DNA of 64,000 nt, taken from positions 1,426,001 to 1,490,000 of the forward strand of contig CBDETA010000004.1 in NCBI GenBank assembly GCA_965242785.1, written 5' to 3'. How positions within the stretch are numbered: position 1 is the stretch's first letter; every line of letters starts with the position of its first letter. The notes beneath the pieces were generated by a model. The model was not told the origin of the DNA and searched no databases. It saw nothing but the letters and a program-made list of their open reading frames with translations. Shown piece after piece: positions 46,762 to 57,338 of the stretch. The stretch is from Maricaulis sp965242785. Lineage in GTDB: Bacteria > Pseudomonadota > Alphaproteobacteria > Caulobacterales > Maricaulaceae. The position numbers and the translations under genes were made by a program.

Positions 46762-49481
46762 TGGCCCAGCCTCTCGAGAATGTCGGGGACATGGACCTGG
46801 TCGGCCTTGTAATTGCCGGTCAGCGCATACATCGCGATGTTGACGCCGAAGCGGATCGCCATCTCGCGCTGGCGTTCGCCGCCCTCGACCGGGGCGGAGG
46901 CGCGGCCATCGGCATTCTGGGCCCAGGCAGAGGCCCAGTCATTCGCGCCGATGATGACGCCCGACGTGCCGTCGCGCGAAGCACCGTCCGGATTGGCTTC
47001 GACCCAGACCGGGCTGCCGGAGAAACGGCCGGGAAATTCCTGCAACAGGTAAAAGGCGCGGGTCAGCACGTGGTCATTGGGGATCTGCGCCAGCGGCGGC
47101 ACATCGATGCTTTCCAGCACCGTGACCAGGCCCGGATGCGGGGCGCCGGCGCGCAGCATGGCGATGTCGGCATCCTGGGTGTCGAACACGATCAGCCCGC
47201 CGGACTGCAGATAGGCGCTGACCCGTTCAGCGGTCTCCGGCGCCAGCGGCTGGGCGTCGTTGGAAACCGGCCAGTAGATCAGCGGGAAGAAGATCAGCGG
47301 GTCGCGGTCGATATCGACGCCCATCGGCGTGGTCGGTTCCATCGCGCTGCGGCGGGTGATCTCGCGGCTGAGACCGGTCAGGCCTGCCTCGCTGCGGCTG
47401 TCGGTCTGGGCATTGCCGGTGATGACATAGGCAAAGCGCAGATTGAGCGCGGCTTCCAGGGCGAAGGCATCGGCGCTGTCATCCTGGGCGCGGACTTCAC
47501 CGGCCAGCGGCAGCAGGATCAGGGCCAGGGCCACTGCTGCAGCCGAGCGCGACAGGCGCGGCAGGTGCAGGCGTCCGGCCAGGGCCAGGGCGATGAGCAC
47601 GTCCAGCGCCAGCAGGATCAGCGCAGCCGCCAGCAGTGGGGCGTCGAAACGGGTCGGGCGGGGCCCGTCCAGTCCGGCATAGACCGCACCGGGCAGGTCA
47701 CGCGGCAGGGCTTCGACCGTGTCGCCCGGGGCCAGGAGGTTGAGTGCGGCAGAGGCCGGGCCGAGGCGGTAGAGGCCGGGCGGCGAGGTCGGGCCGGGAC
47801 GCGCGGTCTCGAAGGCAGCCGCCGGGATCGGACGCGCCGAGGCCGGGGCCGCGGCCAGCTGTCCGCCGGCATCCAGTGCCCGATCGAGCACCCAGGCGCC
47901 CGTGCCCGGCGAGGCGGCGGAGCCGTTCTGGGCCAGGCCCATGAGGCGCTGCATCATGCGCGGGAACAGACCGGTCAGCGGCAGATCGGACCATTGCGGG
48001 CTGGCGGTGACGTGGAACAGCACGATCCAGCCGCGGGCGCGCCGTTCGGCGGTGACCAGCGGGGTGCCGTCCTCCAGCCGGGCCCAGACCCGGTCCGGTG
48101 TCGCCGAGCCGGGCTGGGCCAGCACCTGGCGGTCCACCGTCGCCTGGCGGTCCACCGGCAGGCCGGCAAAGGGCGAGGTTTCCGGGAAGCGGGCCAGGCG
48201 CTGGGGTTCTTCCCAGTTCAGCGCACCACCGAACAGGCGGCCGCCCTGGCGCAGATCGACCGGCAGGAGTTCATCCCCGCGCGCAGCCAGGCGAGGCCCG
48301 GCAAACCGGATCAGGACGCCGCCATTATTGACGAAATCGGCAATCCGGCTGTCATCGCTGCGGGCGTCATCGGTCATCACCAGGATGGCCGGTTCGGCCT
48401 CCAGCAGCGTGTCCAGATTGCCCGTGACCAGTTCGGCCCGCGGCGCCAGGGCGCTGCGGATATAGTGCAGGTCAGACAGCAGCGGCTGGCCGTCCTGGGA
48501 GGCGAGCTCGATCAGGCCGACGCGCGGGCGCTGCCAGCTGTCACCCATCAGCCGGACACTGCCGGCTGAACCGGCACCATCCAGGCGTAGGCTGGCGATC
48601 CGGTTGCGCAGGTCCAGCGGCAGGGCAATCGTCGCCGTGGCGCGGCCGGAATTGGCCTCGAAGGTGACATCCCGGCGGGCAATGGCCCGGCCATCGGCAC
48701 CGATCGCCGTGAGGCCCACGGTGCGCGGCAGGTCGCTGGCGGCGCGCTGGATCTCGACGGTGAAACCTTCCGGCGCGGCTTCCGGTTCGGAAATGGCCAG
48801 CGCGGCGCGGCCGCTGTCCGGCTCCATCACGCGCAAACTGCCCAGTGCCGAGAGGGTACGGGCAAAGTCGCGGGCGGCGGCGGTATCGATCCCGTCGCTG
48901 AGCCAGGTCACCGCCAGATCACCATCAATCTCGCCGGCAGCACGGGCCGCTTCGACACGCTCACCGGCGCCGGCCCGGTTGACCGGCCAGGCGCGCGGCT
49001 CTGCCGTGTCCAGAAGGCGTCGCGTGGTGTCGGCATCGGCCAGGCGCAGGGTGGGATGGGCCTGCCCGGTCTCGGCCGTCATGACCAGGGCGACAGCACG
49101 GCCGTCCCGGTCGGCCTCGTCGATCAGGCGTTCCGCTTCGCGGCGCATCTCGGTCCAGGCCGTCGCCGAGGCCCAGCCATTGTCCAGCACGATCAGCGCC
49201 GGACGGGTCTCGTCCTCGACGGCGGGCGGGGTCCAGACCGGGCGGGACAGGGCGATGATGACCAGGGCGGCGATCAGGAGGCGGAACAGGATCAGCCACC
49301 AGGGCGCGTGCTGCGGCGTCTCGCTGTCGTCCGGCGCGCCGAACAGGAGGCGCAGCGGCGGGAAGATCGCACGCTTGGGCGCCGGCGGTGTCGCGCGCAG
49401 CAGGAACCACAGCGCCGGGAGGGCCAGGAGGCCGGCCAGCGCCAGCGGCGCGGCAAAGGAGAGAGGGCCCAGGGCGAACAT
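46758..49481 (-). CDS. BatA-like N-terminus plus DUF4159 protein
   Basis: 907 aa. The N-terminal ~80 residues (FAAPLALAGLLALPALWFLL, PPLRLLFG, WWLILFRLLIAALVIIALS) are the BatA/aerotolerance N-terminal module with two spans. A VWA-like region follows (ALIVLDNGWASATAW), then a GATase-like region (EPAILVMTDDARSD). C-terminal DUF4159 has FAYVITGNAQ, DPLIFFPLIYWPV and GGLIVFDTQD. It probably acts in the periplasm with its neighbours. Confidence 0.83.
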   Translation of the reverse strand: MFALGPLSFAAPLALAGLLALPALWFLLRATPPAPKRAIFPPLRLLFGAPDDSETPQHAPWWLILFRLLIAALVIIALSRPVWTPPAVEDETRPALIVLDNGWASATAWTEMRREAERLIDEADRDGRAVALVMTAETGQAHPTLRLADADTTRRLLDTAEPRAWPVNRAGAGERVEAARAAGEIDGDLAVTWLSDGIDTAAARDFARTLSALGSLRVMEPDSGRAALAISEPEAAPEGFTVEIQRAASDLPRTVGLTAIGADGRAIARRDVTFEANSGRATATIALPLDLRNRIASLRLDGAGSAGSVRLMGDSWQRPRVGLIELASQDGQPLLSDLHYIRSALAPRAELVTGNLDTLLEAEPAILVMTDDARSDDSRIADFVNNGGVLIRFAGPRLAARGDELLPVDLRQGGRLFGGALNWEEPQRLARFPETSPFAGLPVDRQATVDRQVLAQPGSATPDRVWARLEDGTPLVTAERRARGWIVLFHVTASPQWSDLPLTGLFPRMMQRLMGLAQNGSAASPGTGAWVLDRALDAGGQLAAAPASARPIPAAAFETARPGPTSPPGLYRLGPASAALNLLAPGDTVEALPRDLPGAVYAGLDGPRPTRFDAPLLAAALILLALDVLIALALAGRLHLPRLSRSAAAVALALILLPLAGEVRAQDDSADAFALEAALNLRFAYVITGNAQTDSRSEAGLTGLSREITRRSAMEPTTPMGVDIDRDPLIFFPLIYWPVSNDAQPLAPETAERVSAYLQSGGLIVFDTQDADIAMLRAGAPHPGLVTVLESIDVPPLAQIPNDHVLTRAFYLLQEFPGRFSGSPVWVEANPDGASRDGTSGVIIGANDWASAWAQNADGRASAPVEGGERQREMAIRFGVNIAMYALTGNYKADQVHVPDILERLGQ

Positions 49482-49484
49482 GCG

Positions 49485-50381
49485 TCAGACGTCTCGAGAC
49501 AGGGTTTTGAACAGGGACAGCACGGCGCTGGTGGCCGGCCGGTCAGTGCGATGGGTGATCAGCGTCCAGCCATACTGGCGGGCCAGTGCCGTCAGGCGGG
49601 CGCCGTGATCGGCCCAGCGCTGGCGATAGGCCGAGCGGGCTTCTTCGGCGCGGCCGAACAGCAGGGTCTCGCCGGAACCGGGGGCTTCGAACCGCGTGCG
49701 TCCGGCATAGGGAAAGTCTTCCTCGGCGGGATCGACAATGCGCAACAGGACGCCGTTGGATTCCATCGTGGCAAAGCGCGACAGGCGGGCCTCCCAGGTT
49801 TCCGGCGGATCCAGGAAATCGCTCGCCAGCACGATGCGGGAGAAGCGGGAAATGTGCGGGGCCTCGACCGAGGCATGGGCGCCGGGGCCCAGGATCAGGC
49901 GGCGCGAGACCCGTTCCAGGCCGAGCGCGCCGGTGCGGGCAATCGCGCTCTCGCCCAGCACGGACACCCGTTCGCCGCCCTGGGTCAGCAGGGCTGCAAC
50001 GGCGATCAGGCAGACCGCGGCGCGGTCGGCCTTGCTGGCCAGATTGCGGTCCGAGGCGAATTGCATCGAGGCCGAACCATCGCGCCAGAGCGAGATCGTG
50101 TTGGCGGCTTCCCATTCATTCTGGCGCACGAACAGCTGGTCGGACTTGGCCGACTGGCGCCAGTCGACCGCGGCGCGGCCGTCTTCGGGGCGGTGGTGGC
50201 GGTATTGCCAGAAGGTCTCGCCAATGCCGGAGCGGCGGCGGCCATGCACGCCCTGGGCGACGGTCGCGGCAATGCGGTCCGCCTCGGCCAGCAGGGCCGG
50301 CAGGCGCGCAGCCGCGTCCTCGCCTTCATGGCGAAGGGAGACGACGCGCGCCTCGGTATGGCGATCCACGCCCTTGGCCAT
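49485..50381 (-). CDS. DUF58 domain protein
   Basis: 298 aa. HGRRRSGIGETFWQYRHH, DGRAAVDWRQSAKSDQLFVR and NTISLWRDGSASM form the DUF58 signature, a VWA-related fold with a DGSAS MIDAS-like site. DUF58 proteins nearly always follow a MoxR ATPase, as here (4 bases downstream). The pair may act as a chaperone/substrate-adaptor couple. Confidence 0.9.
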   Translation of the reverse strand: MAKGVDRHTEARVVSLRHEGEDAAARLPALLAEADRIAATVAQGVHGRRRSGIGETFWQYRHHRPEDGRAAVDWRQSAKSDQLFVRQNEWEAANTISLWRDGSASMQFASDRNLASKADRAAVCLIAVAALLTQGGERVSVLGESAIARTGALGLERVSRRLILGPGAHASVEAPHISRFSRIVLASDFLDPPETWEARLSRFATMESNGVLLRIVDPAEEDFPYAGRTRFEAPGSGETLLFGRAEEARSAYRQRWADHGARLTALARQYGWTLITHRTDRPATSAVLSLFKTLSRDV

Positions 50382-50385
50382 GGGA

Positions 50386-51384
<999 letters not shown>

Positions 51385-51468
51385 CGTCCTACATTCCTTT
51401 GCGATACAGACCTGATCCATGCGCCATAACGCTCGAAACGAGCATGGCGTCGCACTGATGAGCTGTCC

Positions 51469-52059
51469 ATGCCCTCTGCCGCCCAGACCCGAGATCCGTT
51501 GCAGTCCCTTTTGCAGGCCGCCCGCGAGGCGGGCGATGGTCTGCCGCCGGTCGACCGGTGGGAGCCGGACTATTGCGGCGAGATGGACATGGTCATCAGA
51601 CGCGACGGGTCTTGGTGGCATGAAGGCACGCGCATTACACGTGACCGTCTTGTAAGGCTGTTTTCCACGATCTTGCGGAAAGATGAGGACGGCATTCACT
51701 ATCTGGTGACCCCGGTCGAGAAGATCGGCATCAAGGTGGAGGTCGCGCCCTTCCTGGCCACGCGGGTCGACCGGGTGGGCGAGGGCCCGGACCAGTCGCT
51801 GGTCTTCACCACAAATGTCGGTGACCTGGCCGAGGCCGGACCGGATCATGCCATCCGCGTGCAGATCGATCCCGAAACCGGCGAGCCGACGCCGCTGGTG
51901 CGGGTGCGCGGGCGCCTGGACGCATTGCTGACGCGCCCGGTGTTCTACGAGCTGGTGGAAATGGCCGACGAGCACGAAGGTGTGATGGGCGTCTGGAGTG
52001 GCGGCGTCTTCTTTGCGCTGGAAACGGAAGATCGAAAGGTTGGGAATGACGCCGGCTGA
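51469..52059 (+). CDS. DUF1285 family protein
   Basis: 196 aa. PPVDRWEPDYCGEMDMVIRR, SWWHEGTRITRDRLVRLFST and EDGIHYLVTPVEKIGIKVE are the family pattern, beta-rich, cytosolic. Function unknown; often next to nudix and CCA-transferase genes in alphaproteobacteria, as here. It overlaps the nudix gene by 14 bases. Confidence 0.88.
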   Translation: MPSAAQTRDPLQSLLQAAREAGDGLPPVDRWEPDYCGEMDMVIRRDGSWWHEGTRITRDRLVRLFSTILRKDEDGIHYLVTPVEKIGIKVEVAPFLATRVDRVGEGPDQSLVFTTNVGDLAEAGPDHAIRVQIDPETGEPTPLVRVRGRLDALLTRPVFYELVEMADEHEGVMGVWSGGVFFALETEDRKVGNDAG

Positions 52060-52663
52060 TGCCCTGCTGGAGCGATTGCGGGACCGGCTCGATCCGGTCG
52101 ATGGCCCGATTGCCGAGCCGCTGCGCTGGGATGGCGAGCTCAATCCGGGCCTGCGCCCGCGCCACAGCCGGCCGCGCCAGGCTGCGGTGCTGGCACCCCT
52201 GATCCTGCATGACGGCGCGCCGCGCCTGCTTCTGACCGAGCGGGCGGCCCACCTGCCCAAGCATGCCGGACAGATCGCCTTTCCCGGCGGCAGTGTCGAT
52301 CCGGGCGGGGAAACACCGGCCGAGGCCGCCATCCGCGAGCTGACCGAGGAGGTCGGCGTGGCCGCGCATCATGTCGAGCTGATCGGCCGGTTTGACGGCT
52401 ATCTGACCGTGACGGGCTTTCACGTGACGCCATTTGTCGGCGTCTTGAAACCGGGCTATTCGGTGGTTCCCGACCCGGGCGAGGTGGCGGATGTGTTTGA
52501 AGCGCCGTTCGAATTCCTGATGGATCCGGCCAATCACGAAAAACATTCGCGTGAATGGCAAGGCCAGCTGCGGCACTATTATGCCATGCCTTGGCGGGGG
52601 CGTTACATCTGGGGCGCCACGGCCGGCATGCTGAAATCCCTGCACGACAGGCTATATGACTAG
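52046..52663 (+). CDS. NUDIX hydrolase, CoA pyrophosphatase-like
   Basis: 205 aa from ATG 52046 (an in-frame earlier start would lie deep in the previous gene). The Nudix box GGSVDPGGETPAEAAIRELT, followed by EEVGV, fits GX5EX7REUXEEXGU. LLTERAAHLPKHAGQIAFPG upstream is the extra motif of CoA-diphosphatases (NudL-type), which cleave CoA to phosphopantetheine and ADP. Part of a rightward operon ending in the CCA transferase. Confidence 0.88.
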   Translation: MTPADALLERLRDRLDPVDGPIAEPLRWDGELNPGLRPRHSRPRQAAVLAPLILHDGAPRLLLTERAAHLPKHAGQIAFPGGSVDPGGETPAEAAIRELTEEVGVAAHHVELIGRFDGYLTVTGFHVTPFVGVLKPGYSVVPDPGEVADVFEAPFEFLMDPANHEKHSREWQGQLRHYYAMPWRGRYIWGATAGMLKSLHDRLYD

Positions 52664-52666
52664 ATC

Positions 52667-52999
52667 ATGATCCGTATCACGCTGATTGAAATCGCTTCCT
52701 TCCTGCTGCCCTTCGCGCTCTTCTTCATCTGGCGTTGGCAGACCCGCTCCGGTGTGAAGCTCACCGCCACTCCGGCGCTGAAGCTGGGCCTGACCGGTGC
52801 GGCCCTGGCGATCGGCATGATGATCGTGCTGGTGTTCTGGGACTCCTCCCGCGGCGGTCATCAGGGCGACCAGTATGTCCCGCCACGGCTGGAGAATGGC
52901 CGTGTGGTGCCGGGGCATTTCGTGCGCCGGGGCGAGGGCGCTTCCGGTGACGAGACGACCGAGGACGACCCGTCCGGGGAAGACGGCGAACCGCAATGA
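52667..52999 (+). CDS. DUF6111 membrane protein
   Basis: 110 aa, two spans (IEIASFLLPFALFFIWRW and LTGAALAIGMMIVLVFW), then an acidic tail after YVPPRLENGRVVPGHF. The pattern, with a PPR-EDG-VVPG-like core, is of a small family that sits between nudix and CCA-adding genes in alphaproteobacteria. Function unknown. It overlaps the next gene by four bases. Confidence 0.8.
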   Translation: MIRITLIEIASFLLPFALFFIWRWQTRSGVKLTATPALKLGLTGAALAIGMMIVLVFWDSSRGGHQGDQYVPPRLENGRVVPGHFVRRGEGASGDETTEDDPSGEDGEPQ

Positions 53000-54237
53000 G
53001 CCCGGTGCGACTGGATCCGGACCGGCACGCCTGGATGCGCGCGCCGGCGACACGGCGTGTGATGGCGGCGCTGGAGGCCGCGTGCCCGGGTGGCAACCGC
53101 TTTGTCGGCGGCTGTGTGCGCAATGCCCTCCTGGGCGAGCCCGTGGCTGATGTCGACATCGCCACCCAGCTGATCCCGGACGAGACCATCGCCGCAGCGC
53201 GTGCGGCCGGTCTGAAACCCGTACCCACCGGCAAGGCCCACGGCACCATCACCATCGTCTGCGATGGCGAGCCCTTCGAGGTGACAACGCTGCGCCGGGA
53301 TGTCGAGACCGACGGGCGGCGCGCCGCCATCGCCTTCACCCGCGACTGGGCCGAGGACGCCCAGCGCCGCGATTTCCGGCTGAACGCGCTCTATGCCGAC
53401 CCGGACGGGACGATCCACGACCCGACGGGCGGTCTGAAAGATGTGGAAAACCGGCGCTTCGTTTTCGTCGGATCGCCGGAAAACCGCATCACCGAGGACT
53501 ATCTGCGCATCCTGCGCCTGTTCCGCTTCGAGGCCTGGTACGGGTCGGGATCGCCGGATGAGGCCGGATTAACAGCCGCCACCAAGCTGCGGGACGGGCT
53601 GCATAAATTATCAGCCGAGCGAATCTGGTCTGAGTTCAAGAAATTGCTGGCGGCGCCGAATCCCCTGGCCGCCCTTACGGCCATGTCGCAGGCCGGAATA
53701 TTGGAATTGATCCTTGGAGTGAACGGATCCTTAAGAGTCCTGGGCGGTATCATTGATCAGGATGTACACTACGGATTAGCGCCCGATTCCCTTTTGCGGT
53801 TTGCGGCGCTCGCCGATGGCGGACCGGAAAGGATCAGGACCATGGCAGCCAATCTGAAAATGTCGAACGCCGAAACGCGTCGCCTGCAGGGCGCCGTCGA
53901 CCCGTCGGCCCGCGAAGACGTCACCGAGGCCTTTTCCGACCTCCACGCCGCCGAACGCGCCCTGATGAAGCTCGGCGCCCGCGCCTTTGAAGATCAGGTT
54001 CGCCTGCAGGCCGCTGGCGAAGTGGCCCCGCCGCCGCGCGACTGGCAGCTTCTGGCCAAGTTTGCCCGCGAATGGCAGGAGCCGGACTTCCCGATCAAGG
54101 GCGGCGATCTCATCCTTCTGGGCTATGAACCCGGTCCGATGCTGGGCGACGCCATGGACGCGTTGAAAGCGCACTGGATCGCCGAGCGCTTCGAGCCGAC
54201 CAAGGAAGAGCTGCTGGCCCGCCTGAGCCGGCACTAG
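52996..54237 (+). CDS. CCA tRNA nucleotidyltransferase (poly(A) polymerase family)
   Basis: 413 aa. NRFVGGCVRNALLGEPVADV contains GGxVR and, with DIATQ, the DxD metal site. RRDFRLNALYAD and RITEDYLRILRLFRFEA are the following family motifs. It adds or repairs the CCA end of tRNAs; class II type. ATGA-coupled to DUF6111 and followed by a strong terminator. Bases ~53,560-53,780 use more A/T codons (LHKLSAERIWSEFKKLL), within normal variation for a helical domain. Confidence 0.92.
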   Translation: MSPVRLDPDRHAWMRAPATRRVMAALEAACPGGNRFVGGCVRNALLGEPVADVDIATQLIPDETIAAARAAGLKPVPTGKAHGTITIVCDGEPFEVTTLRRDVETDGRRAAIAFTRDWAEDAQRRDFRLNALYADPDGTIHDPTGGLKDVENRRFVFVGSPENRITEDYLRILRLFRFEAWYGSGSPDEAGLTAATKLRDGLHKLSAERIWSEFKKLLAAPNPLAALTAMSQAGILELILGVNGSLRVLGGIIDQDVHYGLAPDSLLRFAALADGGPERIRTMAANLKMSNAETRRLQGAVDPSAREDVTEAFSDLHAAERALMKLGARAFEDQVRLQAAGEVAPPPRDWQLLAKFAREWQEPDFPIKGGDLILLGYEPGPMLGDAMDALKAHWIAERFEPTKEELLARLSRH

Positions 54238-54257
54238 GCTCGTCACGGATCAAACGG

Positions 54258-54288
54258 AAAAACCCCGGCCCCCGAGCCGGGGTTTTTT
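54258..54288. terminator. Strong bidirectional terminator after the CCA transferase
   Basis: AAAAACCCCGGC, loop CCCCGA, GCCGGGGTTTTTT: 7-bp GC stem extended by A-T pairs. It serves both the rightward operon and the convergent CPBP gene. Confidence 0.9.
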
Positions 54289-54296
54289 GTTGCGCT

Positions 54297-55007
54297 TCAG
54301 ATGTCGAGATCGAGATACATCGCCGTGAAGGCCAGGGTGTCGACCAGGCCGTGGGCCAGGATGTTGGGCCACAGATTGCGCTTGTTCAGCAGGTAGAGCC
54401 CGCCCAGGGCCAGGCCGATCAGCCCGGTGACGACGAAGCCGCGCAGCCCTTGGTAATAGGCATGTACCGCACCGAAAATGATCGCCGGGATCAGGATGGC
54501 GATGAAGGCGGCCCAGCGTGTGTCCGGCAGAAAGCGTCCGACCCGGTCGATCAGATAGGCGCGGAAGAAGATTTCCTCACCGAAGGCGGCGCTGGTCCAG
54601 ACGATGGCGAGCCACAAGAGATAGGCCTGCAGATTGCCCTCGATATCGCCCCAGCGGGCCTCAACGCCCGCCTGCGGGCCATCCACCGACCAGAAGCCCA
54701 GCGCGTCGCCGCCATAGGCCGTTCCGGCGCCCACAGCGAGAATGGCGACGACGCCCAGCAGGCCCTGCGGCAGGACCAGGGGCCAGGACCACCAGCGGCG
54801 TAGGCGCGCAAAACCCAGATGTGACCAACTCTCCCGGCGCAGCTGGAAGATCACCGCGATGGTGGCGATGGTGCAGGCCATCGAGACCGGGCCGGCAAAG
54901 CGCCAGTCCACCTGGTCATACAGCGCCTTCGAGCCCGTCAGCACGATGGCAATAACAATCAGTTCGACAACCAGCCGCAGCCGGCTCTGTCCTGGTTTCT
55001 CGGTCAT
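54297..55007 (-). CDS. CPBP-family intramembrane metalloprotease
   Basis: 236 aa from ATG 55007 (GAGGAG upstream). About six spans. The active-site motifs are present: SAAFGEEIFFRAYLIDRVG (EExxxR), FGAVHAYYQG (His) and NILAHGLVDTLAF (His). CPBP proteases act within membranes on prenylated or other peptides; substrate unknown. Followed by the terminator at 54,258. Confidence 0.9.
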   Translation of the reverse strand: MTEKPGQSRLRLVVELIVIAIVLTGSKALYDQVDWRFAGPVSMACTIATIAVIFQLRRESWSHLGFARLRRWWSWPLVLPQGLLGVVAILAVGAGTAYGGDALGFWSVDGPQAGVEARWGDIEGNLQAYLLWLAIVWTSAAFGEEIFFRAYLIDRVGRFLPDTRWAAFIAILIPAIIFGAVHAYYQGLRGFVVTGLIGLALGGLYLLNKRNLWPNILAHGLVDTLAFTAMYLDLDI

Positions 55008-55040
55008 GGACACTCCTCTCACGTCGGGCCGCAATGGCGA

Positions 55041-55865
55041 TCAGTGGAGACCAGTGTCGGGCCTTGGCGGGTTCGGGTCTTGAACGATCGTGCGCCGCCA
55101 CAGCCCCGGGGACATGCCATAGCTGGCCTTGAACTGGCGGCTCATATGGGCCTGGTCGGCAAAACCGGCCTCCAGGGCGGCTTCGGCCAGTCGGTCACCC
55201 GACCGCACATCTGCGCATACCCGGTCCAGCCGGCGCAGGGTGAGGTAGCGGCCAGGCGAAGTGCCGCGCACGGCGCGGAAGGCCCGGCACAACTGCCAGC
55301 GGTCCATGCCGGTTTCCCGTTCCAGTTCGGCCAGCGAAATGCCGTCCTGCAGATGCGCCTCGATCAGCCGGCAAGCCAGATCGACCTGTTCGCGGACAAA
55401 GCGCTGGACCGGCGCCGGCGCATCGCACAGGGCATCCAATGCCTGGGCCAGCTCGATCAGCGCCGTTTCGGTTTCCAGCGACGAGGCCGTGTCCGGCAGT
55501 CGGTGCAGGGTCGTCACGGCCTGCACCAGGCGGGGATTCCGGCTCAGCCCGCCTGGCAGGAAGGGTAGGCCCCGGCCCGGACGGATCCGGACCAGCCAGT
55601 CCGGGCGCAGGGTGAGGGCGGCATAGCTGAAACCGTCCGGCGTTCCCGGACGGCCGTCATGCACTTCGTCGGGATGCAGGACGACGACCCCGCCGGGCCG
55701 GGAATGGCGTGTTTCACCGCGATAATCGAAACTCTGCACGCCGCGCAGGGTGAGCGCGAAGGTGTAGGTGTCGTGGCGATGCGGCGCGAACGCCCGGTGC
55801 ACGTCGGCGCGAAAGCGCTGAAGGGGTGGGGCGGACGGCGGCAGGGATTCGATCGGTTCAGGCAC
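55041..55865 (-). CDS. AraC-family regulator with cupin sensor domain
   Basis: 274 aa from GTG 55865, chosen as GGAAGA precedes it; an ATG 57 bases upstream is possible. A cupin-like N-terminus (FAPHRHDTYTFALTLRGVQS, VVVLHPDEVHDG) is followed by an AraC domain (GISLAELERETGMDRWQLCR, YLTLRRLDRVCADVRSGD, ALEAGFADQAHMSRQFKASY). This is the plan of regulators that sense small molecules and often control exporters. It lies 33 bases upstream of the CPBP gene on the same strand. Confidence 0.88.
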   Translation of the reverse strand: MPEPIESLPPSAPPLQRFRADVHRAFAPHRHDTYTFALTLRGVQSFDYRGETRHSRPGGVVVLHPDEVHDGRPGTPDGFSYAALTLRPDWLVRIRPGRGLPFLPGGLSRNPRLVQAVTTLHRLPDTASSLETETALIELAQALDALCDAPAPVQRFVREQVDLACRLIEAHLQDGISLAELERETGMDRWQLCRAFRAVRGTSPGRYLTLRRLDRVCADVRSGDRLAEAALEAGFADQAHMSRQFKASYGMSPGLWRRTIVQDPNPPRPDTGLH

Positions 55866-56056
55866 AGTTCTTCCATCGGCTGGGCAGGACACAGATGGGC
55901 GCCAGGCCGCAAATGGATGCAAGCGGGATGCGGCGGCCAGCCATCCCGCGTCTCAAAATCTGAATTTTCTTGCCGTTTTCAGTGGCTTGACGGATAGTCT
56001 GCGAAGCGAGGGGGATGCGCACCGTGACGGGGCCGGTGCAGGCATGGGGAGACGTC

Positions 56057-56752
56057 ATGTCGGCAAGTGTATTGTGTGTTCGAGCCAGCCGGGCTCTGCA
56101 GGCAGGCTTGGTCGCCGCTCTGGCGGCGGCGGCTTGGCCCGCTTCCGTCCTTGCCCTTCAGGATGTGATCCGCACCACGCAGCCGCCGGCCAGCGATACA
56201 CCGTCGCCGGGACGGGCCGAGGATGCGCCGCCGCTGCGCCTTGATCCGGCCCCGCCGCGGCCAGCTGCCCGGCCGGGCATCGCCACGGGCCCCTCGGTTC
56301 TGCCGTCCCATCGGGCCTATCTGGGGGCAGATACGGCGGTGGCTTCGCTCTTGCCTGCGGATCCGTCCTGGACTTGGGATGTCGTGATCCCGGCCTTTTC
56401 CGTCATGCCGGTAGAGAACCTGATCACGCCGCAATCGCTGGTGCGCGTGGACCTGGCCAGTCAGGGCCTGTGCCGCGGCTATTTCGATCCGACACCCGCC
56501 CTGACGCTGGAGGTCGAAGCAGGGACCCGGCTGACGATTGCCACCCAGGGGGATGTCGATACGGTGCTGCTGGTTCGGCTGCCGGACGGTTACTGGGCCT
56601 GCGATGATGATGGCGGCACCGAGCTCAATGCGCGGCTGGATTTGCATCTGAGCACGCTGGACGGGCCGGTCAGCATCTATGCCGGCTATTACGAAAACCT
56701 GTTGTTCAGGCCGAGTGTTTCGGTCCTGATCGACCCAGCTGCCGGTCCGTGA
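56057..56752 (+). CDS. Secreted protein, unknown
   Basis: 231 aa from ATG 56057 (GGGGAG upstream). Signal peptide (LQAGLVAALAAAAWPASVLA), then a Pro/Ala/Arg-rich linker and a globular C-terminal ~130 residues (FSVMPVENLITPQSLVRVDL, VEAGTRLTIATQGDVDTVLL, VSIYAGYYENLLFRPSVSV). It resembles a beta-sandwich pre-peptidase-type domain with a small disulphide pair (LCRGYF, YWACDDD). No family named. Confidence 0.65.
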   Translation: MSASVLCVRASRALQAGLVAALAAAAWPASVLALQDVIRTTQPPASDTPSPGRAEDAPPLRLDPAPPRPAARPGIATGPSVLPSHRAYLGADTAVASLLPADPSWTWDVVIPAFSVMPVENLITPQSLVRVDLASQGLCRGYFDPTPALTLEVEAGTRLTIATQGDVDTVLLVRLPDGYWACDDDGGTELNARLDLHLSTLDGPVSIYAGYYENLLFRPSVSVLIDPAAGP

Positions 56753-56895
56753 GGGGATGCCGGGTTTCCTGCGAAGTCTCCGGATGCATTGCGAATTTGC
56801 TGGCGCTTTTCGAAATTTCGGGAATAAGATCGACGTCGAGCAGGGATGATGAAGCGGCCACCTTGGGGAGGGGCCCGCCTTCGTGGATCGTTCTG

Positions 56896-57300
56896 ATGAT
56901 GAAAGCGCGTCTTTCTTTCGTAACGTCGGCCGCGCTGGTTGCTGCGTTGCTGACCAGTGCCGCCGAAGCCAGCTGCCGGCTGGATGGCGGCTACATGTTC
57001 ACCTATTTCACGTGTGTTGCAGGGTCTTCGCCGTGCGAGGACGGGCGCTTCGGCTCGCGTGGAACGCAGGTTCTCGTCATTTCCAACGTGTTCTGGGATG
57101 ACGGCGGCAACAACCGGTATCCGTCCTCTGTCTTCTTTGACGAAATCCAGATCCAGGCCGGGATCACCATGAATGGCCGGGAATCGCTGTGCTACTCATC
57201 GGCCGATGAAGCCCAGCGTGAGCAGCGTGATTTCATCGCGCAACACATGCGTTGGAACTCTCAGCACCAGGTCTTCCGCATTTCCATGCCGAACACCTGA
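56896..57300 (+). CDS. Small secreted Cys-containing protein, unknown
   Basis: 134 aa, with a signal peptide (VTSAALVAALLTSAAEA). The start may be 56896 or the adjacent ATG at 56899; the ribosome site is weak. The mature part has four or five Cys (SCRLDGG, FTCVAGSSPCEDGR, ESLCYSS) that could pair in the periplasm. It is just upstream of the four-gene secreted family but does not share its motifs. Confidence 0.6.
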   Translation: MMKARLSFVTSAALVAALLTSAAEASCRLDGGYMFTYFTCVAGSSPCEDGRFGSRGTQVLVISNVFWDDGGNNRYPSSVFFDEIQIQAGITMNGRESLCYSSADEAQREQRDFIAQHMRWNSQHQVFRISMPNT

Positions 57301-57338
57301 GCCCATCCCCTGTTCAATAGTTTTCCAGAGGTATCACC

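Noticed and set aside
46761..48569. 602-codon plus-strand ORF
   Set aside because: Antisense to the DUF4159 gene; composition is that of a shadow frame.
53560..53790. AT-richer stretch in the CCA transferase as a foreign insert
   Set aside because: The reading frame and family pattern continue through it without interruption, so it is normal codon variation.
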